Assembly: GCF_006149005.1 (NCBI RefSeq)
Contig: NZ_VBSL01000009.1
Coordinates: forward strand, 1-64,000
Direction: 5' to 3'
Length of the DNA stretch: 64,000 nucleotides
Source: Larkinella sp. C7
GTDB lineage: Bacteria; Bacteroidota; Bacteroidia; Cytophagales; Spirosomataceae
The translations under genes were made by a program, and so were the position numbers. Positions within the stretch are counted from its first letter, which is position 1; every line of letters begins with the position of its first letter. This document shows, in pieces, positions 8,046-15,777 of the stretch. Under the pieces are notes generated by a model, which made no database searches, had not been told where the DNA came from, and saw nothing but the letters and a program-made list of their open reading frames with translations.

Positions 8046-8449
8046 ATGAGACGGAGCTTATTTGCCCTGATAAGCGGCTGGCTGTTGAGTAGTTGAGCAT
8101 ACAGGCGCAGGTCATCAGACTGGATCTGGCCAACCTGAAGCCCGATCAGGTCAGGCGCAACCACGCCATTCAATATTATTCGTATCCTGATCATAAGTTT
8201 GATCGCTTGCGGAAAGAAGCTCCGGAACGGTACGAATCGTATGCCGATATGGCGCTGAATGAGTGGATTGCCCTGAAAATTGTCGTCCAGGACCCAGAAG
8301 CGAAATTGTATTTGAACGATGCGAAACAACCCGCTTTGCTCGTGAAGGATCTAAAACACGGCGCTGGTGGATCTGGCGGTATCGGCCTGTGGGTTGATGT
8401 GGGGACTGAAGGCTATTTCACCGATTTGAAGATTACCAAACAGCCGTAG
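8046..8449 (+). pseudogene. LamG/DUF1080-like exported protein with internal deletion
   Basis: The ATG at 8046 opens a signal peptide (MRRSLFALISGWLLSS) that meets a stop at 8094. A different frame then gives the rest: SIQAQVIRLDLANLKPDQV, IQYYSYPDHKFDRLRKEAPE, and NEWIALKIVVQDPEAKLYLN to TDLKITKQP. The second half matches the concanavalin-like/DUF1080 proteins common in Bacteroidota (W-x-x-x-K-I-V-V, A-x-L-Y-L-x, G-x-I-G-L-W-V). About half of the ~230-residue protein, including the first strands, is missing at the frame change, so it is not functional as read. It may be translated from the TTG at 8093 as a 118-residue stub. Confidence 0.65.
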
Positions 8450-8607
8450 GGGGTATCGGAGCCAATGATAAAGTAAGTACTCGTTAAAATCAGTTTTTGA
8501 GCCAATTCATTGCATTGAGCCAAAAACGATTAGCTACATGATAAAAAAGGCTAATTCGTTGATTTTGAGCGTTCAGACTCTTTAACGAATTAGCCTTTTT
8601 GAAAGCG
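8450..8607. other. Intergenic stretch ahead of the island
   Basis: No coding frame is convincing here. It contains a 17-bp terminator hairpin (8544-8600) and ends at the tRNA-derived repeat. On the minus strand it would be the original downstream flank of tRNA-Thr before the island was inserted. Confidence 0.6.
8544..8600 (-). terminator. Original terminator of tRNA-Thr, now displaced
   Basis: A perfect 17-bp stem (AAAAAGGCTAATTCGTT at 8544-8560 with its complement at 8584-8600) with A and T runs on both sides. It lies 8 bases from the tRNA 3'-end copy. Its layout, including the TTGATTTTGAG loop start, is repeated by the hairpin at 21284-21334 next to the intact tRNA. Confidence 0.75.
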
Positions 8608-8624
8608 ATGAGCCTCCTACGGGA
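8608..8624. repeat. attL: copy of the tRNA-Thr 3' end
   Basis: ATGAGCCTCCTACGGGA is identical to 21345-21361, which covers the 3' end of tRNA-Thr plus three flanking bases. The match continues with two mismatches for about seven more bases and then stops. This is the expected scar of tyrosine-recombinase integration into a tRNA gene and marks the far end of the island. Confidence 0.85.
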
Positions 8625-8683
8625 GTTGAACTTAAGAGTTTAACTAATTGATTAACAGCATTTAAATTTTCAACACAACAGCT

Positions 8684-8703
8684 GGGGGACGGAATAGGGG
8701 ACG
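8684..8703. repeat. Left copy of 20-bp arm-type repeat
   Basis: GGGGGACGGAATAGGGGACG is identical to 21214-21233 and in the same orientation. It lies 60 bases inside attL, and a partial copy (GGGGGACGG) follows at 8735-8743. It could be an arm-type integrase or excisionase binding site. Confidence 0.65.
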
Positions 8704-8795
8704 AATGAATAATTAAAACAAACTTTTTTTCAACGGGGGACGGTTGCCAACTCGTCATGCGTATTTTTGTCTGAAACAAGCGGCCTTTTCAGGCT

Positions 8796-8808
8796 ACTTG
8801 GTTTGGTC
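8796..8808. repeat. 13-base motif ACTTGGTTTGGTC, copy 1
   Basis: The same 13 bases occur at 19155-19167 and 21173-21185, where on the minus strand they lie just before the start codons of the RteC-like and integrase genes. Here no convincing gene starts behind it. It may be a protein-binding or leader sequence shared inside the island. Confidence 0.5.
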
Positions 8809-8809
8809 A

Positions 8810-8865
8810 GAGCCGGGCGGGTGGTTCCTCCGGCTCATTGGGTCGAGGGGTGGTTCCCTCGACCC
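8810..8865 (+). terminator. Two tandem hairpins with a shared loop sequence
   Basis: The first hairpin is GAGCCGG (8810-8816) with CCGGCTC (8830-8836). The second is a perfect 10-bp stem GGGTCGAGGG (8840-8849) with CCCTCGACCC (8856-8865). Both enclose GTGGTTCC, and the second is followed by GTTTGTTTT. It could end transcription or be a recombination or replication structure near the island end. The rest of 8625-9106 holds no gene I can support. Confidence 0.5.
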
Positions 8866-9106
8866 GTTTGTTTTACAGAATAGCAAAACATAATCGTCTT
8901 TATACTCTGGCTATGTTGTGATTGACACAGATTAAGTAGCGGCTTTACAATAGATATTATTTTCGTATGTATCAGTATACTTACTGTCAACGGTTTGGGA
9001 CTTCGGGTTCAGGCGAGTTTTGGAGCACATAATTGCCATTTATCACTAAAGATTAGAAGTACTCAGCTTTGAGTTTGCACGTCCGCCCGCCTGACGCAAA
9101 CCCCTG

Positions 9107-9493
9107 TTATGCGCTGAAAATTTCTTCTACAATTTTGCGTTCAGATGAGCTGATGTGATAGTTTCCAGCGATTATTTCATCACCATATCGGTTCCAAATT
9201 TCTTCAAATGATGTTGCGATTTCACTTTCAGACCATTTTTGTTTTGTCAATGACATTACAGGACCATTGTGAATATCACATTGATTAGATACAACAATAA
9301 ATCCGTCAATATTGAAAGCTCGCATTTCATCAAACATTTGCCTAGTAGCTTCGTATGCTGACTCTCTTTTGTCAAACTTTTTTCCTATTGGAATTTGGCA
9401 TACTCCAATTATGAATCTAGGAGTAAGCCCGTAATAATAATCAGGGAATTTGCCCTCTCGGAATGCCTCAAGTATTTTTAACCAATCATTCAT
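9107..9493 (-). CDS. Hypothetical protein of the island
   Basis: A 128-residue soluble protein (start MNDWLKILEAFREGKFPDYY). I recognise no family. It has a mixed alpha/beta look with FIIGVCQIPIGKKFD and DGFIVVSNQCDIHNGPV, which could be buried strands of a small domain. It is AT-richer than the backbone genes, consistent with accessory cargo. It lies downstream of, and in the same direction as, the PD-(D/E)xK-like gene, about 160 bases away. Confidence 0.55.
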   Translation of the reverse strand: MNDWLKILEAFREGKFPDYYYGLTPRFIIGVCQIPIGKKFDKRESAYEATRQMFDEMRAFNIDGFIVVSNQCDIHNGPVMSLTKQKWSESEIATSFEEIWNRYGDEIIAGNYHISSSERKIVEEIFSA

Positions 9494-9656
9494 CGTAATA
9501 TGTCAATCATTATTGTACATAATGGATTAGGGCTCGCCAATGAATCGGCATTGTATTTCGTCACCCTAGACTGATTACAAAAGTTCAATAGTAATAATTC
9601 GTTCAGCATTTGTTCGTCAGCCAGTATACCGGCAAATCCCTGTTAGCGGTTTGTGC

Positions 9657-10304
9657 TTATGTTAGGATGTAGTAATGCTGCTGGTGATAAGGCAACTGTG
9701 CCCAATTAATAGTATAATCGTGATTGACCGTGAAGCCTGGTCGTCCATTTGAAACTGCTAACGCACCATTCCAATTGAGTTGAGTCCCCGCTGCGATGTG
9801 TCTTCCTTGGTGAATTGAGAAAGGTGCATAACCTACATTTGAATTCAATGGTGCCTTTTGATAACTTAAGTCGTTGCTAATAAACAAAACGATTCCCCGT
9901 TGGCAAAACGGGAAAGTTGCTTCAAAAAATTCAGTTCTTTTGATGTCCTTCCAAAAGTCGTAACAACCAATGTTTTGAGCGCCATGTTGTCCTAAGAGGA
10001 CATTTACATTTTGTCCAAACACTAAATGTTGTAGAGGTTGAGTTGTGGTTTTGTATTTTATTTCAATTGGATAAAACTGACTTTCCTTTTCTAGAACGAT
10101 GTCAATGTAAATGTTATTCGCGTCTGTCCAAAGGTACGGTGGCACTAAAGCACCTGGAACGTGATATTCAATAAATACATTGTCATACATACCTGTCTGA
10201 AGGCAGTAATTTGCGAGATATAGTTGTACATCCTGCTCTCTTATGAAGTAAGTATGTCTCGCTGCTAAAGCTGCCGTTAACTGGTTTAATATAATCTGTC
10301 TCAT
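9657..10304 (-). CDS. Possible PD-(D/E)xK-fold nuclease
   Basis: A 215-residue protein not matching a family I can name. The core NNIYIDIVLEKESQFYPIEI followed by KYK gives Asp68, then Glu81-Ile-Lys83, the D...(D/E)-x-K arrangement of restriction-endonuclease-like folds, with Glu46 as a possible first acidic residue. The preceding YLANYCLQTGMYDNVFIEYH segment would be the first helix and strand. The C-terminal half carries aromatic-rich strands and may recognise a target. It is AT-rich island cargo next to a restriction-modification gene of opposite direction. A defence nuclease or the toxin part of a small system is inferred and not shown. Confidence 0.5.
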   Translation of the reverse strand: MRQIILNQLTAALAARHTYFIREQDVQLYLANYCLQTGMYDNVFIEYHVPGALVPPYLWTDANNIYIDIVLEKESQFYPIEIKYKTTTQPLQHLVFGQNVNVLLGQHGAQNIGCYDFWKDIKRTEFFEATFPFCQRGIVLFISNDLSYQKAPLNSNVGYAPFSIHQGRHIAAGTQLNWNGALAVSNGRPGFTVNHDYTINWAQLPYHQQHYYILT

Positions 10305-10824
10305 TTAGTGAAGGTTCAAATACCTGACCTATGACCCTACGATATACGAAAGTTTTGCCGTTCTTTTTGTGTTAATTTGACTTTTTCTAATATTGTGTAG
10401 TGCAATTAATATTATATTTTTTGTATCGTTATGATTACTTTCCGTTCTATTGGATGTTTTGCTGAGAATCCTAAAAATACGGAGCTGATGGTGTCAATTA
10501 CAACTTTGCCTAACATTAAAGTCACTTTGTAAGTAATTCCGAATTCTCACCAAAACCTCCTTTTTTGGAACAGAGCCATTTAAAGTCAAGTAGTTGTCAA
10601 TATATGAAAAACAAGCATACCCCCCTCTGAATTTTGCACACGTATATGAAAGGCTAGGCCAACGGTCGTGGATCTCCTTTCGGCCAGAGAATTAACCCAC
10701 CCCTCCCTACCTGTGCCCAGTCATAGCTAAGTAAATTTAGCCCGAAAAGAAATACTAGCAATCATTATCTTTCGGGCTAATTTCCCTTTATAGTTTGATC
10801 CATTGATTTGTATTCTATTCACCC
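10305..10824. other. 520-base divergent intergenic region, AT-rich
   Basis: It separates the possible nuclease (minus) from the restriction-modification gene (plus). A 33-codon ATG frame at 10431-10532 is visible but looks like no family and is probably not a gene. The right end has the hairpin at 10738-10780. Otherwise I see no gene. Confidence 0.5.
10738..10780 (+). promoter_or_regulatory. Hairpin in the leader of the restriction-modification gene
   Basis: A perfect 11-bp inverted repeat, TTAGCCCGAAA (10738-10748) and TTTCGGGCTAA (10770-10780), 45 bases before the start codon, followed by TTTCCCTTTAT. It could act as an attenuator or a weak terminator that shields the gene, or as a two-sided operator. 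Confidence 0.5.
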
Positions 10825-13800
10825 GTGACCTATACCGAATTTGAAGCCCGTTGGAAACCGGCGGGCGGTGCGGAACGTGCCAACTATGGTTTGTTCCTGC
10901 AAGACCTGTGTGATTTAATTGGCGTTGCCCGGCCTGACCCCACGACCGATAACCCTACACAAGATGCCTACGTACTCGAACGGGCGGTTGAGTTTAACGA
11001 CCAGGGTAAACGCAGCGTTGGCCGTGTTGACCTCTACAAACGCGGCTGTTTTGTGCTGGAAACCAAACAGGGAACCGAAACGCCGGACCAGCAAAAGGCC
11101 GCTGAACGCGCTGAATTAGGTTTGCCGCCCGAAAAACGCCGGAAAGGGCACGCTGTACGAGGAACTACCAAATGGGGGCAAATGATGCAGACCGCCCGCC
11201 AACAGGCGTTAGGTTACGTGCGGGCCTTACCTGCCGACGAACCCCGGCCCCTGTTCGTGTTGGTGGCCGACGTTGGCTATTGCATCGACCTCTATAGCAA
11301 CTTTGCGGGTGTAGGTGATCAGTTTGTGCCTTTTCCTGATCAAACCCGCTACCGGCTTCCCTTGTCGAAACTAGCCGATGAGGAAACGCGGGAAATGCTG
11401 CGGCTGATTTGGACCGACCCGCGCGAATTGGACCCTAGCCGACGCGCGGCCCGTGTGACGCGTGAACTTGCTGAATATTTGGCGAAACTATCCACACAAT
11501 TAGAGCGTGCGGGACATTCACCCGATTTGGTGGCACAGTTTCTAATGCGATGCCTGTTTACGATGTTTTCAGAGGATGTTGGTCTGATACCCAAAGAATC
11601 CTTTACGGGAATGCTACGGCAATACGCACAGCCTGACCTACGCGAATTTTTGCCCGATGCCTTACAGACCCTTTGGCGTACGATGGATACAGGTGGATTT
11701 TCGCCGGATCTGAAGGCGCGTTTACGTAAGTTCAACGGTAAACTGTTTCATGATGCCAACGCATTCACCTTGTCGGCCGATCAAATCGAATTGCTGCTCA
11801 AGGCGGCTGAAGCTGACTGGACCGCTGTAGAACCGGCCATTTTCGGTACACTGTTAGAACGTGCCTTAGACCCACGCGAACGGCACAGTTTAGGAGCACA
11901 CTACACCCCGCGCCGGTACGTCGAGCGGTTGGTCTTGCCGACGGTTTTGGAACCGCTGCGCCGGGAATGGGCGGCTGCTCAGGCTGCGGCCGCGCGGTTG
12001 TTGGAGGAAGGCAAAGACAAAGCCGCCCGCGCCGAACTGGAACGGTTTTTACGGCGGCTGACGAGCCTTAAAATTCTGGACCCGGCCTGTGGTTCGGGCA
12101 ATTTCCTGTATGTGACGCTCGAACACCTGAAACGATTGGAGGGGGAGGTGTTGGCGGCAATCAACTCCTACGGCCAAACCGCTCTGCTCAACCTCAGCGG
12201 AGGAACTACTATTTCACCCCGGCAATTGTTGGGCCTGGAACTCAACCCCCGCGCGGCTGCGATTGCCGACGTGGTGTTAAAGATCGGCTACCTGCAATGG
12301 CACTTGCGGACCCACGGCATGAGTGAGTTGCCCGAACCGCTGTTAGACGAATACGAAAACATCCAGCAACAGGACGCCGTTTTGCAGCACGGCCCGCCCG
12401 TTCCGCGTGTCGATGCCAACGGCCAACCGGTTACGCGGTGGGATGGGGTAACGACCAAACTACACCCGGTTACCGGCCAACCCGTACCCAACGAAACCGC
12501 CCGCGTTACGGTATTTGACTATCCGACCCCTCGGCCCGCCGAATGGCCGAAAGCGGATTATATCGTAGGAAATCCACCGTTTATAGGAAACAAGAAATTG
12601 TTAGAGACTCTTGGCGAAGGATACGTTTCTGCTCTACGAAAAGCCTATAAAAACCTAGTACCAGATTCTGTTGACTATGTAGTCTATTGGTGGAGAAATG
12701 CGGCTGAAAAAACTAAAAAGGGGGAAACTACTTCCTTCGGTTTCATTACAACAAACTCTATCACTCAAGCATTTAACAGAAAAGTAACCGAGACTTATGT
12801 AATGGATTTACGCAATCCATTATTTATATCATTTGCAATTCCTGACCACCCTTGGGTTGATAATTTTGACGGAGCTGCCGTTAGAGTAGCTATGACGGTA
12901 TTCAAATCAGGTGCGGAGATAGGGAAGCTGTTAAAGGTTGTTAAGGAAACTGTTGTCGGTGATGAGGAGGCTCACGATGTAGAATTACTTGAGCAAGACG
13001 CCTTAATAAATGCAGATCTAACAACTGGGGCGAATGTTAGTGACGTTAAAGTGCTCAAAGCGAACAGCGGTATTTGTTTTATGGGAGTTAAACTTGTTGG
13101 TGAAGGGTTTATTGTTAATGCAGATAAAGCAAAAGAATTAGGCTATGATTTGAATCCTGCTTTAAGTGTACATATCAAGCCATACAGGAATGGTAAAGAC
13201 TTGACATCGCAACCACGTGGAGTTTATGTTATTGATTTGTTCGGATTAGACGAACGCACTGTTAGAGAGCAATTTCCAGACGTTTATCAACATTTGTTTA
13301 CTACGGTCAAGCCTTTTCGTGATGAGGTGAAACGCGAAGCTCGACGCGATAAGTGGTGGTTATTTGCCGAAAATCAACCATCAATGCGTAAAGCGTTAAA
13401 TTCCGTAAATCGTTTTATTGCCACAAGTGAGGTATCAAAACACAGATTCTTTCAATTTTTAGAAGCTAATATTCTTCCCGACGGTGCATTAATAATTTTA
13501 GCCTCTGACGATGCTTTTCACCTTGGTATTTTGTCAAGTAAAATACACATTACTTGGACACTTGCTGCTGGTGGAACATTAGAAAATAGGCCACGATATA
13601 ACAATACTCGCTGCTTCGCTCCCTTTCCTTTTCCTAATTCAACTGAGCAACAACGGACTATTATTCGTGAACTTGCCGAAGATTTAGATAACCACCGCAA
13701 ACGCCAACAGGCCGCTCATCCTACCCTGACTTTAACCGACCTGTACAACGTTGTCGAAAAATTGCGGAAAGGCGAAGCCCTAAACGCCAAAGAGCAAACG

Positions 13801-14271
13801 ATTAATCAGCAGGGTTTGGCGTCGGTGGTACTCAGTCTTCATCAACAGCTAGACGAGGCCGTTGCCGATGCCTACGGTTGGCCACACGACCTACCGGAGA
13901 GCGAAATACTAAACCGCCTTGTCCGACTCAACCACGAACGAGCCGCTGAGGAAGCCGCCGGGCATATTCGCTACCTACGCCCCGAATACCAGGCCCCCGG
14001 CCAACAGCAGCAATTAGGAATCAACTTACCAACGGAGACAACGATAAAGGAAACCGCTAAAGAAGTCAGTCAACAGGAATGGCCGAAAGAGTTGGCTCAA
14101 CAGATGCAAGCCGTTCGGGATGCCGTTCAACAGGCGGGCGTTCCGCTCAGTGCCAAACAGGTAGCCGCCCTGTTCCAGCGAACCAACACCGGGAAAGTGC
14201 AGCCGCTGTTAGATACGCTGGCTGCGCTGGCGCTGGTGCGGCAAACGCCGGAGGGAACCTACGCTATGTGA
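10825..14271 (+). CDS. MmeI-like single-chain restriction-methyltransferase (type IIG/IIL)
   Basis: An 1148-residue fusion of nuclease, adenine methyltransferase and recognition domain. The N-terminal nuclease has Asp69, then Glu79-Thr-Lys81 in GRVDLYKRGCFVLETKQG, the D...E-x-K site of PD-(D/E)xK enzymes. A helical spacer follows, then the SAM-binding motif I ILDPACGSGNF (~417-427) and the catalytic NPPF (583-586), typical of N6-adenine methylases. The region after NPPF is the target recognition domain, and a helical C-terminal part with a winged-helix-like end closes the protein. In such enzymes one recognition domain sets both cutting and protection, so no separate specificity subunit is needed. 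Bases ~12570-13690 are clearly AT-richer than both flanks. DUF3800 and a small gene follow in the same direction. Confidence 0.85.
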   Translation: MTYTEFEARWKPAGGAERANYGLFLQDLCDLIGVARPDPTTDNPTQDAYVLERAVEFNDQGKRSVGRVDLYKRGCFVLETKQGTETPDQQKAAERAELGLPPEKRRKGHAVRGTTKWGQMMQTARQQALGYVRALPADEPRPLFVLVADVGYCIDLYSNFAGVGDQFVPFPDQTRYRLPLSKLADEETREMLRLIWTDPRELDPSRRAARVTRELAEYLAKLSTQLERAGHSPDLVAQFLMRCLFTMFSEDVGLIPKESFTGMLRQYAQPDLREFLPDALQTLWRTMDTGGFSPDLKARLRKFNGKLFHDANAFTLSADQIELLLKAAEADWTAVEPAIFGTLLERALDPRERHSLGAHYTPRRYVERLVLPTVLEPLRREWAAAQAAAARLLEEGKDKAARAELERFLRRLTSLKILDPACGSGNFLYVTLEHLKRLEGEVLAAINSYGQTALLNLSGGTTISPRQLLGLELNPRAAAIADVVLKIGYLQWHLRTHGMSELPEPLLDEYENIQQQDAVLQHGPPVPRVDANGQPVTRWDGVTTKLHPVTGQPVPNETARVTVFDYPTPRPAEWPKADYIVGNPPFIGNKKLLETLGEGYVSALRKAYKNLVPDSVDYVVYWWRNAAEKTKKGETTSFGFITTNSITQAFNRKVTETYVMDLRNPLFISFAIPDHPWVDNFDGAAVRVAMTVFKSGAEIGKLLKVVKETVVGDEEAHDVELLEQDALINADLTTGANVSDVKVLKANSGICFMGVKLVGEGFIVNADKAKELGYDLNPALSVHIKPYRNGKDLTSQPRGVYVIDLFGLDERTVREQFPDVYQHLFTTVKPFRDEVKREARRDKWWLFAENQPSMRKALNSVNRFIATSEVSKHRFFQFLEANILPDGALIILASDDAFHLGILSSKIHITWTLAAGGTLENRPRYNNTRCFAPFPFPNSTEQQRTIIRELAEDLDNHRKRQQAAHPTLTLTDLYNVVEKLRKGEALNAKEQTINQQGLASVVLSLHQQLDEAVADAYGWPHDLPESEILNRLVRLNHERAAEEAAGHIRYLRPEYQAPGQQQQLGINLPTETTIKETAKEVSQQEWPKELAQQMQAVRDAVQQAGVPLSAKQVAALFQRTNTGKVQPLLDTLAALALVRQTPEGTYAM

Positions 14272-14346
14272 AGGCTTCTATTTTCTGTGCTACTTTAATA
14301 GTTTATGAATATGTTACTTTACTTCTGCTTCTTAGAAATTCTTACC

Positions 14347-15021
14347 ATGGGACTAAAAACATTTAATTTTTATTGCGATGAAAGTTGTCATTTAGAAAAC
14401 GATCATCAGTCATATATGTTAATTTCATATGTAAGTTCTGCTTACAATCAAATTGGGTTACATAATGCAACGATTCGCCAGATTAAGGAAAAACATCAAA
14501 TGAATGCTGAAATAAAGTGGTCAAAAGTCTCTCACTCAAAGTATGGATTTTATGCCGACTTGATTGATTACTTTTTTGCTACTGAATTGCAATTTAGAGC
14601 TATAGTAGTTAATAAGACTAGAATTAACAATATTGCCTATGGGCAATCATTTGATGACTTTTATTATAAGATGTATTATCAGTTATTGCATCATAAGATT
14701 GATATGGAGCACAGATATAATGTATACTTAGATGTTAAAGATACATTGAGTGCATATAAAGTGAAGAAATTAAAAGAGATTCTCAATATTCGATATAGTT
14801 CCATCCGTAACTTACAAAATATAAGGTCGCACGAAAGTTTATTGATGCAAATGACTGATCTACTTATGGGAGCAATATCTTATCACCTGCGAGGGGGCGG
14901 ATCAGTAAGGGCGAAGAACAGGCTGATCGAAAAAATTCAAGGTCATTGTAGCCTGCCGCTAACCTACAGTACCCCTCGTGAAGAGTCGAAATTCAATCTT
15001 TTCTTTATTGATTTAAAATAG
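14347..15021 (+). CDS. DUF3800 domain protein
   Basis: A 224-residue protein beginning MGLKTFNFYCDESCHLEND. The Y-C-D-E-S start, later acidic residues (VYLDVKD) and QMTDLLMGAISYHLRG are typical of DUF3800, a family with a predicted RNase H-like fold and a D-E-D type site. Members occur next to restriction, abortive-infection and mobile genes, but their activity is not settled. I choose the ATG at 14347 rather than the one at 14305, which adds a hydrophobic 14-residue stretch not seen in the family. The gene is AT-rich, follows the restriction enzyme by 75 bases and precedes the next gene by only 3 bases. Confidence 0.75.
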   Translation: MGLKTFNFYCDESCHLENDHQSYMLISYVSSAYNQIGLHNATIRQIKEKHQMNAEIKWSKVSHSKYGFYADLIDYFFATELQFRAIVVNKTRINNIAYGQSFDDFYYKMYYQLLHHKIDMEHRYNVYLDVKDTLSAYKVKKLKEILNIRYSSIRNLQNIRSHESLLMQMTDLLMGAISYHLRGGGSVRAKNRLIEKIQGHCSLPLTYSTPREESKFNLFFIDLK

Positions 15022-15024
15022 TCT

Positions 15025-15549
15025 ATGCCATTACATTTATTAAAAACATACAGTAGCCTCCTTGAAATTATGCACTTAACAGAAAGAGAGCGCAGAGAAG
15101 CTTTGTATGAAATCTTTAGGCGTGATATTGAAGAAAACCCGAATTTTTCCTTTCGTGGCCGACTTATTAGACCGTTCAAGGGAGAAGAGCCGGAAATGCA
15201 ACTTCTCTTCAGTCACCTTATCACGCATGATGTTGAGGAAAACCAAAACGGGCAAACCATCAAACGCCGTGAGTTTGAAATGATGCGGGCACAACGGCTG
15301 CATTGGATATGGCATCATATCCAGGAAAAACACCCGCACGATATGGAATTATTCAGTGTAGAGGAGAGACATCAAAGCAGGTGGGTCATAAAAACATACA
15401 TTCTTGACAAGCAGCAACGGTATGTTATTATACTAGAGCCTTATCGGAAACAACCTGACTACTACTTGATTACGGCTTACCATTTACAGGATAGAAGTTT
15501 TAAAAAAATAATGCAAAAGTTAGGCCGTAGATTGCCCGTAGTGCATTAA
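15025..15549 (+). CDS. Small protein, possible BECR-fold nuclease/toxin
   Basis: A 174-residue protein starting 3 bases after DUF3800, so it is co-transcribed with it. The first half is basic and helical (LTERERREALYEIFRRDIEE). The second half has RLHWIWHHIQEKHPHDMELF, then DKQQRYVIILEPYR and YYLITAYHL. This last pattern (a basic helix with Trp, then R-Y-V-I-x-L-x then a Y-L-I-T-A-Y strand) resembles RelE/barnase-like BECR nucleases found in phages and toxins. That is a shape-level guess; I cannot name the family and no catalytic set is certain. Confidence 0.5.
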   Translation: MPLHLLKTYSSLLEIMHLTERERREALYEIFRRDIEENPNFSFRGRLIRPFKGEEPEMQLLFSHLITHDVEENQNGQTIKRREFEMMRAQRLHWIWHHIQEKHPHDMELFSVEERHQSRWVIKTYILDKQQRYVIILEPYRKQPDYYLITAYHLQDRSFKKIMQKLGRRLPVVH

Positions 15550-15552
15550 ACG

Positions 15553-15588
15553 CGAAAAGCGACGGGCATCTTGGCCAGCCGCTTTTCG
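15553..15588 (+). terminator. Weak terminator-like hairpin
   Basis: A 9-bp stem CGAAAAGCG (15553-15561) and CGCTTTTCG (15580-15588) three bases after the end of the preceding gene. There is no T-run, so termination is uncertain. The rest of 15589-15777 shows no gene. Confidence 0.35.
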
Positions 15589-15777
15589 ATCTCCTTCTTC
15601 CATCTGGAAAGATGAGACTCACTGCAAAGGTACAAAAACTATACTATCTATGTCAACAATTGTTTATAATTTGTTCTTAGTCGGCCCTCTGCAACTGGTT
15701 GATTTTCAATTATCAGATGGTTTTACCAGAATTGGCGTTTCTTCTACATATTCAAAGTAATTCCTTCTACAGCGGTA

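Noticed and set aside
8582-8779. 65-codon TTG-initiated frame crossing the attL repeat
   Set aside because: It crosses the att repeat and the arm-type repeat, has odd composition and no family likeness.
10431-10532. 33-codon ATG frame upstream of the restriction enzyme
   Set aside because: Too short, no recognisable pattern and no promoter or ribosome site of note; listed only in the gap description.
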